This document shows, piece after piece, positions 1 to 11,174 of a stretch of 64,000 bases of DNA (its first letter is position 1; the number at the start of each line of letters is the position of its first letter). The stretch comes from Lucifuga dentata (lineage: Eukaryota; Chordata; Actinopteri; Ophidiiformes; Bythitidae). The translations under genes and the position numbers were made by a program. The notes under the pieces are model-generated. The model worked only from the letters and a program-made list of their open reading frames with translations. It made no database searches and was not told where the DNA came from. The DNA lies in assembly GCA_014773175.1 (NCBI GenBank), contig VXCM01002167.1, forward strand, positions 1-64,000. Direction: 5' to 3'.

Positions 1-103
1 CCCCCAAAAAAAAAGCATCCCAAAGTATTTCAATGGATGAATCTGATCCAGTGTATTTTGCATTCTAACCATCACTGACAGAAAACTATTCTTCTACTGG
101 GAC

Positions 104-751
104 TTAAAGGACAATATTGGCAACTTTGCATGTTTGGGCCCAGTATATACAACCCGCATACACATTACATTGCTGACAACCATTTCCCAAATTATACTTC
201 TGGAGCTGTAAATTCTGCCATTGACTTCAGTTCATTTCAGTTCTCTATTTAAATTGGCTTGTAGAGACTTGAAATGCCAAGTAATTTTCATTTTATTAAA
301 CTCATGACCATATAAATGGTATGGAGTACAAACAATACATATAACAATATATATAAAGGCAAGCAGTACAGGTGAAAAAAGAAAAACAACCTAAATCGCT
401 GAAACAAAATTAATACATTTTTCAAAAAAGCACCAAGTTTATGGATTATTTTTGGATTGCGATAACGTCTGACTGCAACAACAAAACCAAATTGTGACTG
501 AGATAATCATCACAGTGAAAACATGTCTATTATGTTTTTGTCAAAATAACTTTAACCTCTTATTTAATCCATCTGCTACATGGAGATGCATGGAACGTAT
601 GTCTCCCTCCAGCGAATATAGTCTCAAGTGAAGAAGAAATTTGATTTTGAAAGATTGAGGGATTGGGAAAAAACTAAAATATGATTTTATGTTTTGGAAA
701 ATGTTTGTATATTTACTGGGCTTAAACAGAATTGCTGATATGGCCCTTTAA
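104..751 (+). mobile_element. piggyBac-like MITE (TTAA family), copy 1
   Basis: It begins TTAAAGGACAATATTGG and ends GATATGGCCCTTTAA. The interior has the family's 'CCATTGACTTCAGTTCATTTC' type phrase, the 'TGTCTCCCTCCAGCGAATATAGTC' type block (shown here only as landmarks near 600) and 'TTGATTTTGAAAGATTG'. It is in forward orientation, defined by 'ACTTGAAATG' preceding 'GATTTTGAAAGATT'. Confidence 0.75.
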
Positions 752-1594
752 CGACCAACAAGTATAGAGAATATTGGGCAATTTACCACTTACTATAAGC
801 ATTTTCATCAATGAATTGGGAGCTACAGTAGAGCCAGATAGAAATATAACGTTCCGCTTTACTTCAAACTTTAATTGCTGTCTAAACTTATTCGTTATTG
901 TTTAATGAAACAAGAAAATGAAGTAATTTTGTCCTAAAATTATCAGTAAGTGTTACTGAATTCATGTATGAAGTGACAGAAATCTGTCACTATTGCCTGT
1001 AGACCAGTGTCAACAGGCCTAAAATACAAGGGCTGATGGATAAATTCTAAGCCTAGCATAAAGACGTGAACTGAGGTGTTGTGGTTATTTATTTTTCAAC
1101 ATCATCTCATTTTAACTCAACACACTTTTGCCCATGATGCTGGAGGGATTTTATAATTTTATAGAAGTTATTCTCTTATCTGTCCAAAAAACTCCTCCAC
1201 AGCTGATAGGATGTCATCATCTGAGGCCAAACAGGCTCCAGCAAAAGACTTTCATGTGTGGAGAAGAGGTGAAACCTCAAGGGACAAAATGAGGTGAGTT
1301 CAAAGCCAGTCATGGAGAGCAGACGTGACAATGACTGATGAATGTGCCAATGCATTGTTTATGTTGTACAACTCACAGAGCTTTAAGTAGCTCTGGAATT
1401 TATAAGTTATAATTAATGAACTTAAACAGCAGCTGATGTTACTTCCACAAAAAAAATTACAACTCGCTGTCTTGTGTGTAAAGCTCAGAACTTATCAATC
1501 AAGTCATGCTCTGCTCTGCTTACTATTTTCTCTAATAAAGCAAAACCATAATTCTTTTACAAAAAAAAAAACATATTTATTTTTCTATTTTACT

Positions 1595-2110
1595 TTAAAG
1601 GAGCATTCCAGTGATTTTGCATGTTTGAGCCCAATAAATAGAATCCGCATAATGCTGTATGTTACATTACCAACAACCATTTTCCAAAACAAAATACTGG
1701 AGCAGCATTTGTTCAGTACTACCTTCAGGACTGCCATTGGCTTCAATGTGCTGTTAAAATCAACTTGTAGAGACTTGAAACATACTTGGAATCCAGTAAT
1801 CCATCACAGCAAACATAGAAACACAGAGCTTCAAAGAAGAAAATGTATGCATCCACCATGGAGTCCCAGGAGAAAATTGCTTTTATTGAGAAATTAAAAA
1901 TGATTGTGCCCTCTACAGATGTTTCAGCAGGTGAACGTTGAATTTTAAGGTAGATGTATCACTTGAACATTTGATTTTGAAAGATCAGGAGATTTGGCCT
2001 AACACTAAAACTAAAATACTGTTTTATATTTTGGAAAATGGCTGGCAGTAATGTGTGCGAGTAGTGTTTATTGTGCTCAAACATGTAAAATCACTGATAT
2101 GCTCCTTTAA
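1595..2110 (+). mobile_element. piggyBac-like MITE, copy 2
   Basis: It begins TTAAAGGAGCATTCCAGTG and ends CACTGATATGCTCCTTTAA. It is in forward orientation and carries CTTGTAGAGACTTGAAAC and TTGATTTTGAAAGATCAGG blocks. Confidence 0.8.
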
Positions 2111-2310
2111 ATGGTGATGTCTTCACATAACTTTGAGTGTTGTATCTATTACAAAAAAATGTGTTTTATACACAGTCTACGAAGCTAAATAACTACAATA
2201 AATTGAATAGCTGATACCCACGTCAGAAATTGCTTCAATAATAAATAACAGAAACGTAAAAAAATATGCCAAAATGTATCAAATGTAACTAGAAAGTCAG
2301 AGACTATGAC

Positions 2311-2311
2311 T

Positions 2312-2359
<48 letters not shown>

Positions 2360-2379
2360 TNAAGTCAGAGACTATGACT

Positions 2380-2427
<48 letters not shown>

Positions 2428-2428
2428 T
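2311..2428. repeat. (CTTT)n microsatellite with an assembly duplication
   Basis: A CTTT tract is present twice, separated by N at 2361. Each copy is preceded by the same non-repetitive leader (from 2294 and from 2362), so the doubling is probably an assembly artefact. Confidence 0.9.
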
Positions 2429-2569
2429 TTCTTTGGTCTCTGCCTCTCTGTCAGTGCGTGTACACGCACGCCTGGAACACGCCTGGACTTGAAGTATCGC
2501 AAGATTTCCCGATATTGTATCGCTGTAACCCTGTCAGTAAGGTAAACTGTCTTCTTATATTCAAGGAAT

Positions 2570-2808
2570 AAATCGATTATTCTGTAAATAATTACAGTAA
2601 CTGCGTGCTGCTGTGGTAAATATAACCTCGTTTGTTTACTTCATGTGTTAACGTTGTTTATTCGCTGTCAGGCGCTTTATTTTACCGCTGACCTACTTAG
2701 TTGTAATTTGTATCAAGAGTCAGAGCAGAAAACAGGGATCAGGACGATAAAAGAAGGTTGCTGACCAGGGTTATCACCTGTACAGGTTGTCTACGCACCT
2801 GGACGGAC
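2570..2808 (+). promoter_or_regulatory. agmo: candidate agmo promoter and 5' UTR
   Basis: This is the repeat-free stretch directly before the start codon. It contains two forkhead-type motifs (TTTGTTTAC near 2630-2638 and TTGTTTATTC near 2654-2663) and an E-box CACCTG near 2776-2781. No TATA box is obvious close to the ATG and the transcription start is unknown. Mammalian AGMO is highly expressed in liver, where forkhead factors are common, but any link here is inference. Confidence 0.3.
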
Positions 2809-2907
2809 ATGGCTGCGTCTCAGGGGGTCCGGAGCATGTTTTTCCTGCTCACACCGAATGAATCTTCTTTCCAGCAAGTGGGAGATGTTCCTCAGTATGT
2901 TCAACAG
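2809..2907 (+). CDS. agmo: agmo exon 1 (start codon, residues 1-33)
   Basis: This exon encodes the cytosolic N-terminus: MAASQGVRSMFFLL, then TPNESSFQ and DVPQYVQQ. It parallels the human stretch SQGFRMLFY...PSETSFQ...EVPDYVKK. The ATG is chosen because it begins the similarity and has a good initiation context (G at -3, G at +4). The track upstream in this frame has no better start. The exon ends on a full codon at CAG followed by gtgggt, a plausible donor. The N-terminus is about nine residues shorter than the human one, which is where all later residue numbers get their offset of nine. Confidence 0.9.
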
Positions 2908-3049
2908 GTGGGTCTGTCTCATTTTGACCCTCAGGATGATAAATTGCAGGACCACAAGACTACAAACTCCCAAGTCAGACTGATCTGAGTCTGAGACGCA
3001 CCGATGGAAGAATGACCTGTACTTCTGATGAAGTAATGCCATAGAAAAA

Positions 3050-3376
3050 ATACTTAATTAAAAGTAGAGGTCCTACATTCAAAGCTTGTGTGTTAGCATT
3101 ATAATGCACAAGTATCATAAGTAAGCAAAGGCAGATACTTCAAATAGAAAAATATTATTGTAAATAAAAGGTTGTGCATTCAAAGTTCACCTTCAATAGA
3201 AAACAAGTGTTAGAAGTAAAATATACTCAAGTATCAAAGGTAAAAGTACTCGCCGTGAAGAACGCAAGCTTCTGTAAAACTGAAGATAATTATAACTGAG
3301 GATAATGTAAAAATAATATGCAAAATATACTAATGGATCAATAATGGGGATTTTAGAGTTATATGCTCATTTATGA

Positions 3377-3420
<44 letters not shown>

Positions 3421-3444
3421 NTAGAGTTATATGCTCATTTATGA

Positions 3445-3488
<44 letters not shown>

Positions 3489-3647
3489 CTTATATAGGTT
3501 GAGTAAAGGTAATAAGTCTATAGAAAGATATTCCATTACTAGTAAAAATCCTGCAAAATCACTATGTAAACTCACTCAAGTATCAACAGTAAAAGTACTC
3601 TGTGAATAAATGTAGAACCTCCAGAGACTGAAACTGGAGCCACCCTA

Positions 3648-3693
<46 letters not shown>

Positions 3694-4090
3694 TGGTAAA
3701 TGTCTTGCACTCAAAATTTACCTTTTTTGCGGTAAAAGGTAAGCAAAATTTTCCTAAGATTCCTGAGGAAATGAGCATTTATCTGCAGTTATGGAAGAAT
3801 TATGAAAAATATATACTATAGAAAAATACTCAGTAACTAAGTCCTGCATGCAAACTAGCAGGTTAAATGTACTCAAGTATCAAAAGTAAAAATACCTCAA
3901 TCTTTCATTTATGTAAAAGTATCTCACACATTAATAATCTATTCCACATAAGATCCTGCATTTGAAGGTGCATCTCCTGACCCACACATTGTGTGAGATA
4001 AAATGCTGGTCATCATTTTTCTGTTATGCTCCTAATACAATTTATACATTCATTTACATGTTGTAGATAGTACAAGTGAGAATCTCTACT
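3050..4090. repeat. degenerate fish repeat rich in TACTCAAGTATC / AGTAAAAGTACT
   Basis: The motif ACTCAAGTATCAAA followed by AGTAAAAGTACTC recurs near 3220, 3572 and 3857, alternating with 'CCTGCAT' phrases. A weaker copy is near 5490. This phrase is common in teleost interspersed repeats built of similar modules. A poly-A run (3650-3690) and the (GAAA)n tract are embedded. Confidence 0.6.
3375..3487. repeat. (GAAA)n microsatellite with an assembly duplication
   Basis: GAAA repeats lie on both sides of N at 3421. The leader from 3354 is repeated exactly from 3422. Confidence 0.9.
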
Positions 4091-4136
4091 TTGAAGTATT
4101 GAACAGGTGATAGATTTTTTATGATGTAGCTGTAGA

Positions 4137-4139
<3 letters not shown>

Positions 4140-4180
<41 letters not shown>
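4140..4180. repeat. (AT)n microsatellite
   Basis: An uninterrupted run of about 20 AT units. Confidence 0.95.
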
Positions 4181-4186
<6 letters not shown>

Positions 4187-4303
4187 TTTCTTTTAATTTT
4201 TGATATGTTGCATTTAAGGATGTATTTATATACATACTGAATTAGTACTTCTATTTCATTGTGATAAGGTTGATATGTGGAGTCTGATGTATGTGGCACT
4301 GCT

Positions 4304-5121
4304 TAGGCTAGATTTACATGACCACGCACATGCGGCCTGATTCCGATCTTTTGCTCACATGCGACACGTATCGGATATGTTTCCTGAAGATGTAAATGGT
4401 AAAAAGCCACATGGAATCGGATATTCTCAGATCTGATTTGGGCCACTTGCATATGTGGAAATAAATCAGATACGTATCAGATATCCACCAATGCAACTGC
4501 TGTCTAAATACACAGATCAGAATTTCCTTCCCATTCCGACGTAATGTTCCACCTTATCTGCATGAATGATGTAAGCATCAATATAATGACCACGCTCTGT
4601 AAACAGAAATGGAAGACATACACTATATCTGATGTGTGTGTTTATGTCAAATAGACGTGTTAGTGTGTGATAACAGGCTCCTGTTACAGCAGCAAAACTC
4701 CAACTCCACCCGCTTCTCCTCCATGATTAACCGACGAAAATGTGTCCTGATGTGAGAGATAAATGCTCACACAACTTATCAGATATTTCTCTCTGCATGT
4801 GAAAGTTGCTAACCCAAAAATCATATTTTAAATTGTTCTCTCGGCTTAGTCCATTGAAGCATTTTTTTTTTACATCCGTCTCAGAAATGTGCACATGCGT
4901 AGCTGCATCCAGGCTACTTCAGGTCAAAGCTGTGTAAATACAGGTATCAGATATGAGCCGCTTAAAAAAGAAAATGTAAATACGCTAAACAAAACATCNA
5001 TACAGGTATCAGATATGAGCCGCTTAAAAAAGAAAATGTAAATACGCTAAACAAAACATCAGATAGGCAAAAGATTGGAATTGAGATCAGAATCAAGGCT
5101 TGTAGAGTAAATCCAGCATTA
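4304..5121. mobile_element. hAT-like non-autonomous element, copy 1
   Basis: Imperfect inverted ends read TAGGCTAGATTTACATG on the left and, reverse-complemented, TAATGCTGGATTTACTC on the right. The interior repeats phrases such as 'TCAGATAT' and 'CACATGCGAC'. A second copy of its left 390 bp lies near 18748-19135, which shows that it is a dispersed repeat. It contains N at 4999 with a 61-nt duplication, so its true length is shorter by about 62 bp. No coding sequence was seen. The superfamily is inferred weakly. Confidence 0.55.
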
Positions 5122-5574
5122 GAGGTTAGAAGATGAGGTGCATTTCCTGACCCACAAATTATGTAAAATGAAATTGAACACAGCTGTCGCTGATTGAAGT
5201 GGGTGTTATGCCTTTTATCTATAAGACTATTTGTTGTTCAGTGTATGATTGTGGTAAAGTGAAGCTGATGAAGCTTGTGCTGAAATGCGTTGTTCGCACT
5301 GTTTGCACGTAAGATGGAATAAAAAATGAGAAGTTGAAGAAGAAATGAGGCCTCCTGGTGTGCGGTGATTAACTTTNGGAATAAAAAATGAGAAGTTGAA
5401 GAAGAAATGAGGCCTCCTGGTGTGCGGTGATTAACTTTTGAAATTGTCATGCATTTGAACTTTGACTAGAGCAGTAAAAAAAGTGTTAGCTGTAAAATGT
5501 ACTCAATTATGAAAGGTTAAAGTACACATTGTGAAGAACATGATAACCAAATTATTATTTTCATAACATGTATG

Positions 5575-5655
5575 TAACACATGCCGACAAACCTGGTTAG
5601 ACACACCCACCAAGTATGCAGTGAGTGAGCGAGTGTTTGGCTAGCATCTATGGGT
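5575..5655. mobile_element. second MITE family, internal fragment
   Basis: Carries ACCTGGTTAGACACACCCA and CCAAGTATGCAGTGAGTGAG, nearly the same as at 17370-17420. Confidence 0.55.
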
Positions 5656-5820
5656 GTAGTTAAATGAAAATAATAAATCTGTATAGTAAGGCTCCATTAA
5701 GCAACAAATAACATCAAGCTTTTGACTTAGTAAAAATTACAATAATTCCATTTTAAAATTGTGGATGAAAAGTAGAAAGTCTCAAAAAATGGAAATTTTC
5801 AAGTACATAAAAATTGTCCT

Positions 5821-6463
5821 TCAAGGACAATACGTGCATGTTTGAGCCCAACATAGACCTGCATATATGTTACGTTACTGACAACCATTTCCCAAAACAT
5901 ACCACTGGAGCAAATTTTAGAATTGTTTTTCCTACCTTCCAGACTGCCATTGCTTTCAGTTCATTCCATTAATGCTATTAAAATAAACTTGTAGCAACTT
6001 GAAATGCGCTTGAGATAGGTAGTCCATCACAGAAAACACTACAGTATGTCGATTAAGTTTTTGTTGAAATAACTTTATTTAACTGGTCTAACACGGAGCT
6101 GCACGATAGACAATGTATGTCTCCGCCAAGTAATATAGTCCCAGGAGAAGATGGCTTTTGACTGAAAAGTTAAAGCAACCATGGCTTCTGCAATCGTGTG
6201 TAAGGTTAGCATGTGAAGCATTGAATTTTAAGGTGGGTGTATCATCTGAATATTTGATTTTGAAAGATTAGGGGATTTGGCAAAATNGAATTTTAAGGTG
6301 GGTGTATCATCTGAATATTTGATTTTGAAAGATTAGGGGATTTGGCAAAATAAGAGGAAAACTAAAATACGGTTTTGTGTTTTGGAAATTGTCAGTAATG
6401 TAACATATATGCAGCTTAACTATGTTGGGCTTACACATGCAAAATCGTCAGTATAGTCCTTTC
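5821..6463 (+). mobile_element. piggyBac-like MITE, copy 3 (flanked by TTCA)
   Basis: The element is bounded by TTCA on both sides (TTCA-AGGACAATAC ... GTATAGTCCT-TTCA), a four-base duplication like TTAA in the other copies. It is in forward orientation. N at 6287 with a 64-nt exact duplication (6223-6286 against 6288-6351) inflates it by about 65 bp. Confidence 0.85.
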
Positions 6464-8689
6464 AGCACTGTACTCAACTAAATGTACTTTGTTAGAGTAA
6501 AAGTTTTGAGGTTCTGTGGATTTATAGCGTCTCAGTTGGTTTTTATGGTGACAGCTGTCTCATGCAGGTTTAGCAGCACATGCTAGTTGCAAGGCTTTGA
6601 CTTTATTGGGCACACCAGGGAAGAAGAACAATTACCCACACAGCACGAGTCCTTATAACACGCCACCAAACATGTAATTAAACTAATTTATGTTATTGCT
6701 GTTGGGGTTTTTGGTGATAAAGTTTGCATGGGTGCATGCAGTTTGTGACTCAGCACTGTTTACAGTTTCTGATGCATCATTAATTATTCTGTACAACCGT
6801 TACTCTGTGATCCCAGCACAAAATTAGTGAGAAAAAAATCACAGTTTTCTCATTTTGGAGTTGTTTGTTTTTTATGAGTTTGTGGATCGTTGCTGTTTCC
6901 CTCAGATATTCAGCGACTTGAATGCAAAAGTTTTTTAGACAGCATGATAAAAGTGAACTGTCAGCCTGCATATTTCCAGCCAGCGTCACTCATCCGTGAC
7001 CGTATAAAAAAGGCTGTTTGGGGAAAACGCAGACATCTGGTCCGCAAATGTCATTTTTCCATGTAAGGTCGGATTGAGGAAAAAAATTATTAGATGCCAC
7101 AACAAACAATCCACACAAACCCAAATATTCTGCAGCCTGAAGTGGGTTTTCTTTAGTGCTATTGTTTTAAGAACGCCACATTTGTTTTTTTTTTTTTTGT
7201 TTGTTTCTTTTATTGGTTTTGTTGATTTGCAGAAATTATAGAAAGCAGGAATTTGTAGTGCACCAAGAAAAAAAAGAAGAGAGAAAGGAAAAATCCAACA
7301 AATGACATCATAACTCAGAGAAGTAGAGAAAAGCACAAAAACTNAAGAGAGAAAGGAAAAATCCAACAAATGACATCATAACTCAGAGAAGTAGAGAAAA
7401 GCACAAAAACTGGAAAAATGCAAGAGATGCATATGGCTCTGAAAAGTGCTCCTTTTTTTTCCCCCCCCTCAAAAGCTGTTGAATAATTCTGTCCTGAGCT
7501 GTCAGAGGCTCCGGGCTGCAGAGGTAAAACTATCTGCTGGACAGGAGAGAAAAAAAGAAGGGAAGGTTTTAGGCTCGAATCCAGAATGATAATCTCTCTC
7601 TCTCTCTCTCTCTCGGCGGGTTTGGAGGAGGTCTGCTGCGCTTCCAGCAACATTTGTTAGCTGCAGCTCTGCAGTCGGCTGCCAGATGTTGGAGCATTGC
7701 GTGTGATTGCAGCTCCCCGGTGGTGCTCTCGCCTCTGCTTGTGCACACACGCACACACATGCACACCTGCATGCAAACTTATGAGCGCTCACATGTGGAT
7801 ATGCACACATTCTCTCACTTGCATGAACTTCCACACACACACTTCCTCCCATCCCACCTGCAGATGTGCTCCTTCGCGGTCCCGTCACGCCCTTCATTCC
7901 TCTCTTGGTGGGGCCGTGCGTCCCGTCACGCCTGCATGGACTTTTGGTCATCAGATGCCTTCAGCTGTAGCTAACCAACACACTGACACACACACGCTGC
8001 CAGAGTCGTAGTCGTGACCTTTTCACTAACCCCGTCCCTCACTAATTTGTTCCATGTTTGACAAACCCATTAAGAGGTCATTACATGTTTCTAGCACACT
8101 CAGAAATGCAGGCCTGTCATTGGCTGTTTGGTTCGTGGTTACCAGTTGGTTTGTGATAACTAGTAATTAAATGTATTTCTTTTTCCAACACAACAACATT
8201 CTTAGTAACTTTTTAAAAATAGAATCCTTTCATATTGTTTAGTTTTTGTTGGCACTGTTAAAATGTGAAAATCATGTGGTTTCTTGAACAAAAACAACTG
8301 CTAATTAAAGTTAAAAAAAAAAAAACCCACACGTGTTGATTAACCACCACACTTGTTCCATATTGTGAAGTTGGTGTGACAAAAGAATTATAAAAAATTG
8401 TTTTAATAAAGAAAAATCTTAAGTATTTACTTTTTATGGTGGTTAACAGAATGAGATAATTAGTTAACTTTAAAAGTAAATTTCCATGACATTACAAGAT
8501 ACCAGATGTTTCCAGGTTCTCTAGGAAAAAAAAAAAAGCATAGAAAAATACATTTTTTTTTAAAAATTATATAAAGTTCTTGATTTTCTCTTTCATTTTA
8601 GAACATTGTAGAAAATAAGAGTTCGACAAAAATTAGGGGAAAAAAAATATTTGCCAAACAAACTAGAAAACAATCTAGATTCCAGATTT

Positions 8690-8774
8690 TTCCACACTTG
8701 ATTGTCATAACATAACATGTGTGGGTTGTATAGATTGGACTCAAACATGCGCGATCACTGGTATGATCCTTTAA
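8690..8774 (+). mobile_element. piggyBac-like MITE, solitary end
   Basis: It matches only the right terminal arm: CTCAAACATGCGCGATC, then CACTGGTATGATCCTTTAA. No left half was found. Confidence 0.65.
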
Positions 8775-8925
8775 ATCTCGTCCAATTAAATACACACAAT
8801 GCATCATGAGACATGAAAGCCCTGCAACATTTGAGCTTACTATCATAATAAATATTGAAGCTGAACACAGCCGCTAAAGACAACAGTGGATCTGAAACTG
8901 TTGATTTTACAGAGCAACTGCTGAT

Positions 8926-8927
<2 letters not shown>

Positions 8928-8982
<55 letters not shown>

Positions 8983-9016
8983 CGCGCGCGTGTGTGCGTG
9001 TGTGTGTGTGTGTGCG
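8928..9016. repeat. (GT)n tract abutting the exon 2 acceptor
   Basis: About 45 GT/GC units end five bases before the splice acceptor cag at 9019-9021. In RNA this is a (UG)n stretch in the branch-point to 3' splice-site zone. Confidence 0.95.
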
Positions 9017-9021
9017 TGCAG

Positions 9022-9152
9022 GCGACTCCTTTCTTTGTAGGTCTGATGGTGTTGGAGTTTGTGGTGGGTGTGCTGAAGACAGGAGCTTCGGTGGTCACTG
9101 TCAACGATGGACTCACCTCCATATCTGCTGGAATGGTCTCCAGACTTCCACT
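9022..9152 (+). CDS. agmo: agmo exon 2 (residues 34-76 plus two bases of codon 77)
   Basis: The exon starts ATPFFVGLMVLEFVVG, the first predicted transmembrane segment (human ATPFFISLMLLELVVS), and continues NDGLTSISAGMVSRLP, the family's conserved luminal or cytosolic loop (human DDALTSISAGVLSRLP). The acceptor is gtgcgtgcag, directly at the end of a roughly 90 bp (GT)n tract, with almost no ordinary polypyrimidine tract. The donor gtgagt is near consensus. The exon is 131 nt long, so skipping it would shift the frame. Confidence 0.93.
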
Positions 9153-9431
9153 GTGAGTGAAGGAGTCTGATTGGCTGGTTATTTAGTTTAATTATGTTTA
9201 AATATTGTTGAAACTGTGTTTTTGTTTTTGTTGTATTTATATTTACACAGACCAAAATAAATTTCATTTCATTTTATTTCATTGGCTGAGCGAAATTAAT
9301 TAATGAATTAAACGTCGCCCGATTAAATCTCCAACAGTTTAGGACTTTTTTTTAAAGATTTTATACTACAGCTACTAGAAGCATACTACTATTGTTTTTT
9401 TTATGATTTTATATTGAATTTCTTCAGATTT

Positions 9432-10247
9432 TTAAAGGACCATACCATCCATTTTGCATATTTGAGCCTAATATATTCAATTTCCATACACATAAGGTTA
9501 CTGATGTGACGGGCGGGTTCAGAGCTGGTACCGACAATTCAAGTTGTTGTTGAACCGGGACTTTTTTTTATCGCTTTCTCTCTGCTTTCGCTTTCTAGGG
9601 ATGCCTGGGTTAAGGAATGTTGTACTGTACCGACGTGAAGTTGGGGGGGCGGCACCACCGGCCAGGTGACACCTGGTGTGGTCCGCACCCCCCTTGCAAT
9701 GCCTCTGACTGACAACCATTTCCCAAAGGATAAAACCGTATTTCAGCTTTTCTGATATTTTGAAAAATCTCTTAATCTTTCAAAATCAAATATTCAAGCG
9801 ATACATCCACCTTTAAAATCAACGTTTTGCCTGCTAATAGTTACACAGCCTTATGAAGTCATGGTGCTTTAAATTTTTCAATAAACGCAGGTCTTCTTTT
9901 GGGACTATATTCCCCAATGGAGACATACATTCACTCCACACTTTTTATTGTGCTTAAATGCTAAAATTACAAAACTTTAAAAAAAACCTGAATACACGTC
10001 TTGTTGGTGATGATGGATTACCTATCCCAAGAACGTTTCAAGTATCAACAAGTTGATTTTAATAGCGTACCAGAATGAACTGAAACCAATGGTGGTCTGG
10101 AAGGTAGGAATATCAGGAATATATTGAATGTTTTTAGCTCACCGTTCCAGTAGTATGCTTTGGGAAATGATTATCAGTAACCTTACATGTATGAAAATTG
10201 AATATATTAGGCTCAATCATGTAAAATTGGTAGTATGGTCCTTTTAA
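9432..10247 (-). mobile_element. piggyBac-like MITE, copy 5, subfamily 2, with an internal insertion
   Basis: It begins TTAAAGGACCATACCATCC and ends TAGTATGGTCCTTTTAA. The arm phrase 'GAGCCTAATATATTCAAT' marks a second subfamily, also seen at 28445 and 54297. It is interrupted at 9505-9707 by a 203 bp GC-rich insert. Orientation is reverse. Confidence 0.85.
9505..9707. mobile_element. 203 bp insert with 5 bp target duplication (possible solo LTR)
   Basis: The MITE's expected phrase 'GGTTACTGACAACCATTTCC' is split. ACTGA occurs at 9500-9504 and again at 9708-9712, with 203 bp between. The insert starts TGTGACGGGCGGG and ends AATGCCTCTG, and is much more GC-rich than its surroundings. The 5' TGTGACG and the 5 bp duplication suit a Gypsy-type solo LTR, but the 3' end lacks the usual CA, so the identity is uncertain. 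Confidence 0.55.
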
Positions 10248-10953
10248 CATTGGAGGATGTAATTTCTCAGAATATGGGGTAATTCATAAAACACAGTGCC
10301 AGATTTAACAACATTCAGCAAAGGACAAATTGCATCATGCAGCCCATTCCCTCATTCATATTACTGACTCGTTCAACGTTTGCCCTGAAAGAGGCGTTAC
10401 TCGGGTATTTCCTTCTTTACATGTCATGGAAGTGATTCATAAAACATACAGTTACACAGAAATTTAGACCTGGTTCAGTCTGCTGGTAAATTTCAGCACT
10501 ATGAAATCTGATTGATGTTTTAAACTGTATTTGCCTCAAATATTACTAAGTCTGATATATAAGCCTGCTCATCTACACGCATGTTCACTTATTTTGGCAC
10601 GTTAGAGTCTTCTGACATCACCAATGTCATATACTTAAAGGAATAGCGGCAGTTTAAATGTTCCACCCCAATACATGCAATAAGCCCATCAGGAAAGATC
10701 TTAAGCAAAAACAGTGGACACCCACACAGTCCTGAGAAGAGGTTTAATCAGCCAAGTGAACACAGCTGTGTGGGCGTCTCATGGGTGTGCAGCATTTTTG
10801 TGAGTTTCAGCTTCTTGATCTCCAAGCTGCAACTTCTTTGACACCATCATACCTGTTCTTTTGGCTTTTTATGGTGGATTCCCAGGTAATAACATGTGTA
10901 TGACAAATTAATTACATGCCAATCACATGGATCATTGATGGCATCGTCCTCAG

Positions 10954-11105
10954 GTTGTTGATGAGAGGCTGTGAGCTGACTGCTTACATGTACGTGTGGG
11001 AGAGGTACCGTGTGGTGGAGCTGCCGTGGGACTCTCCCTGGACCTGGTGGCTCACCTTCCTGGGCGTGGATTTCTGCTACTACTGGGTGCACCGCTTCGC
11101 TCACG
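10954..11105 (+). CDS. agmo: agmo exon 3 (residues 77-127; first histidine box HRFAH)
   Basis: It encodes ELTAYMYVWERYR, then LPWDSPWTWW, FLGVDFCYYWVHRFAH, closely matching human ELTSYIYIWENYR, LPWDSPWTWY and FLGVDFGYYWFHRMAH. H123 and H127 form the first HxxxH box, and the last base starts codon E128, an acidic residue conserved in this enzyme. The acceptor is cgtcctcag. The donor is gtacca, weak at positions +4 and +5, ahead of a 19 kb intron. Read-through adds about 20 residues before a stop near 11167, so intron retention would give a truncated, inactive protein. Confidence 0.95.
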
Positions 11106-11174
11106 GTACCAGCACAAAAACTCACACTGAAGTCCACAGGTTTCACAAAAGGAAGGAATTGAAATTATGATATT

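Larger units (their letters stand above)
1..2757. other. upstream (5') flank of agmo
   Basis: No gene was recognised. The stretch holds two MITE copies (104-751, 1595-2110) and a (CTTT)n tract. 752-1594 is AT-rich sequence in which I see nothing. The open frame over 1436-1897 is produced by the MITE and is not a gene. Confidence 0.8.
2908..9021. other. agmo: agmo intron 1
   Basis: Contents in order: degenerate TACTCAAGTATC repeat (3050-4090), (AT)n, a hAT-like inverted-repeat element (4304-5121), a partial second-family MITE near 5575-5650, a full piggyBac-like MITE (5821-6463), a CT/CA-rich stretch 7590-8010 of simple-sequence character, AT-rich unique DNA 8011-8690, a MITE end (about 8690-8774) and the (GT)n tract that abuts exon 2. 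I see nothing identifiable in 6470-7560. Confidence 0.8.
9153..10953. other. agmo: agmo intron 2
   Basis: Holds MITE copy 5 with its insert. 10248-10620 shares short phrases (AATTCATAAAACA, GGTAAATTTCAG) with the dispersed repeat near 22115 and 44170, weakly. Nothing is recognised in 10620-10953. Confidence 0.7.

Noticed and set aside
7500..8011. CT/CA-rich stretch with several overlapping frames as a hidden exon or gene
   Set aside because: Frames on both strands reflect low-complexity TC and CA sequence. No similarity or splice context.
8755..9267. Open frames of HTHTHT or CVCVCV repeats
   Set aside because: Translations of the (GT)n microsatellite. The true coding part is only agmo exon 2 from 9022. 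The same holds near 27550-27850 and 56600-57280.
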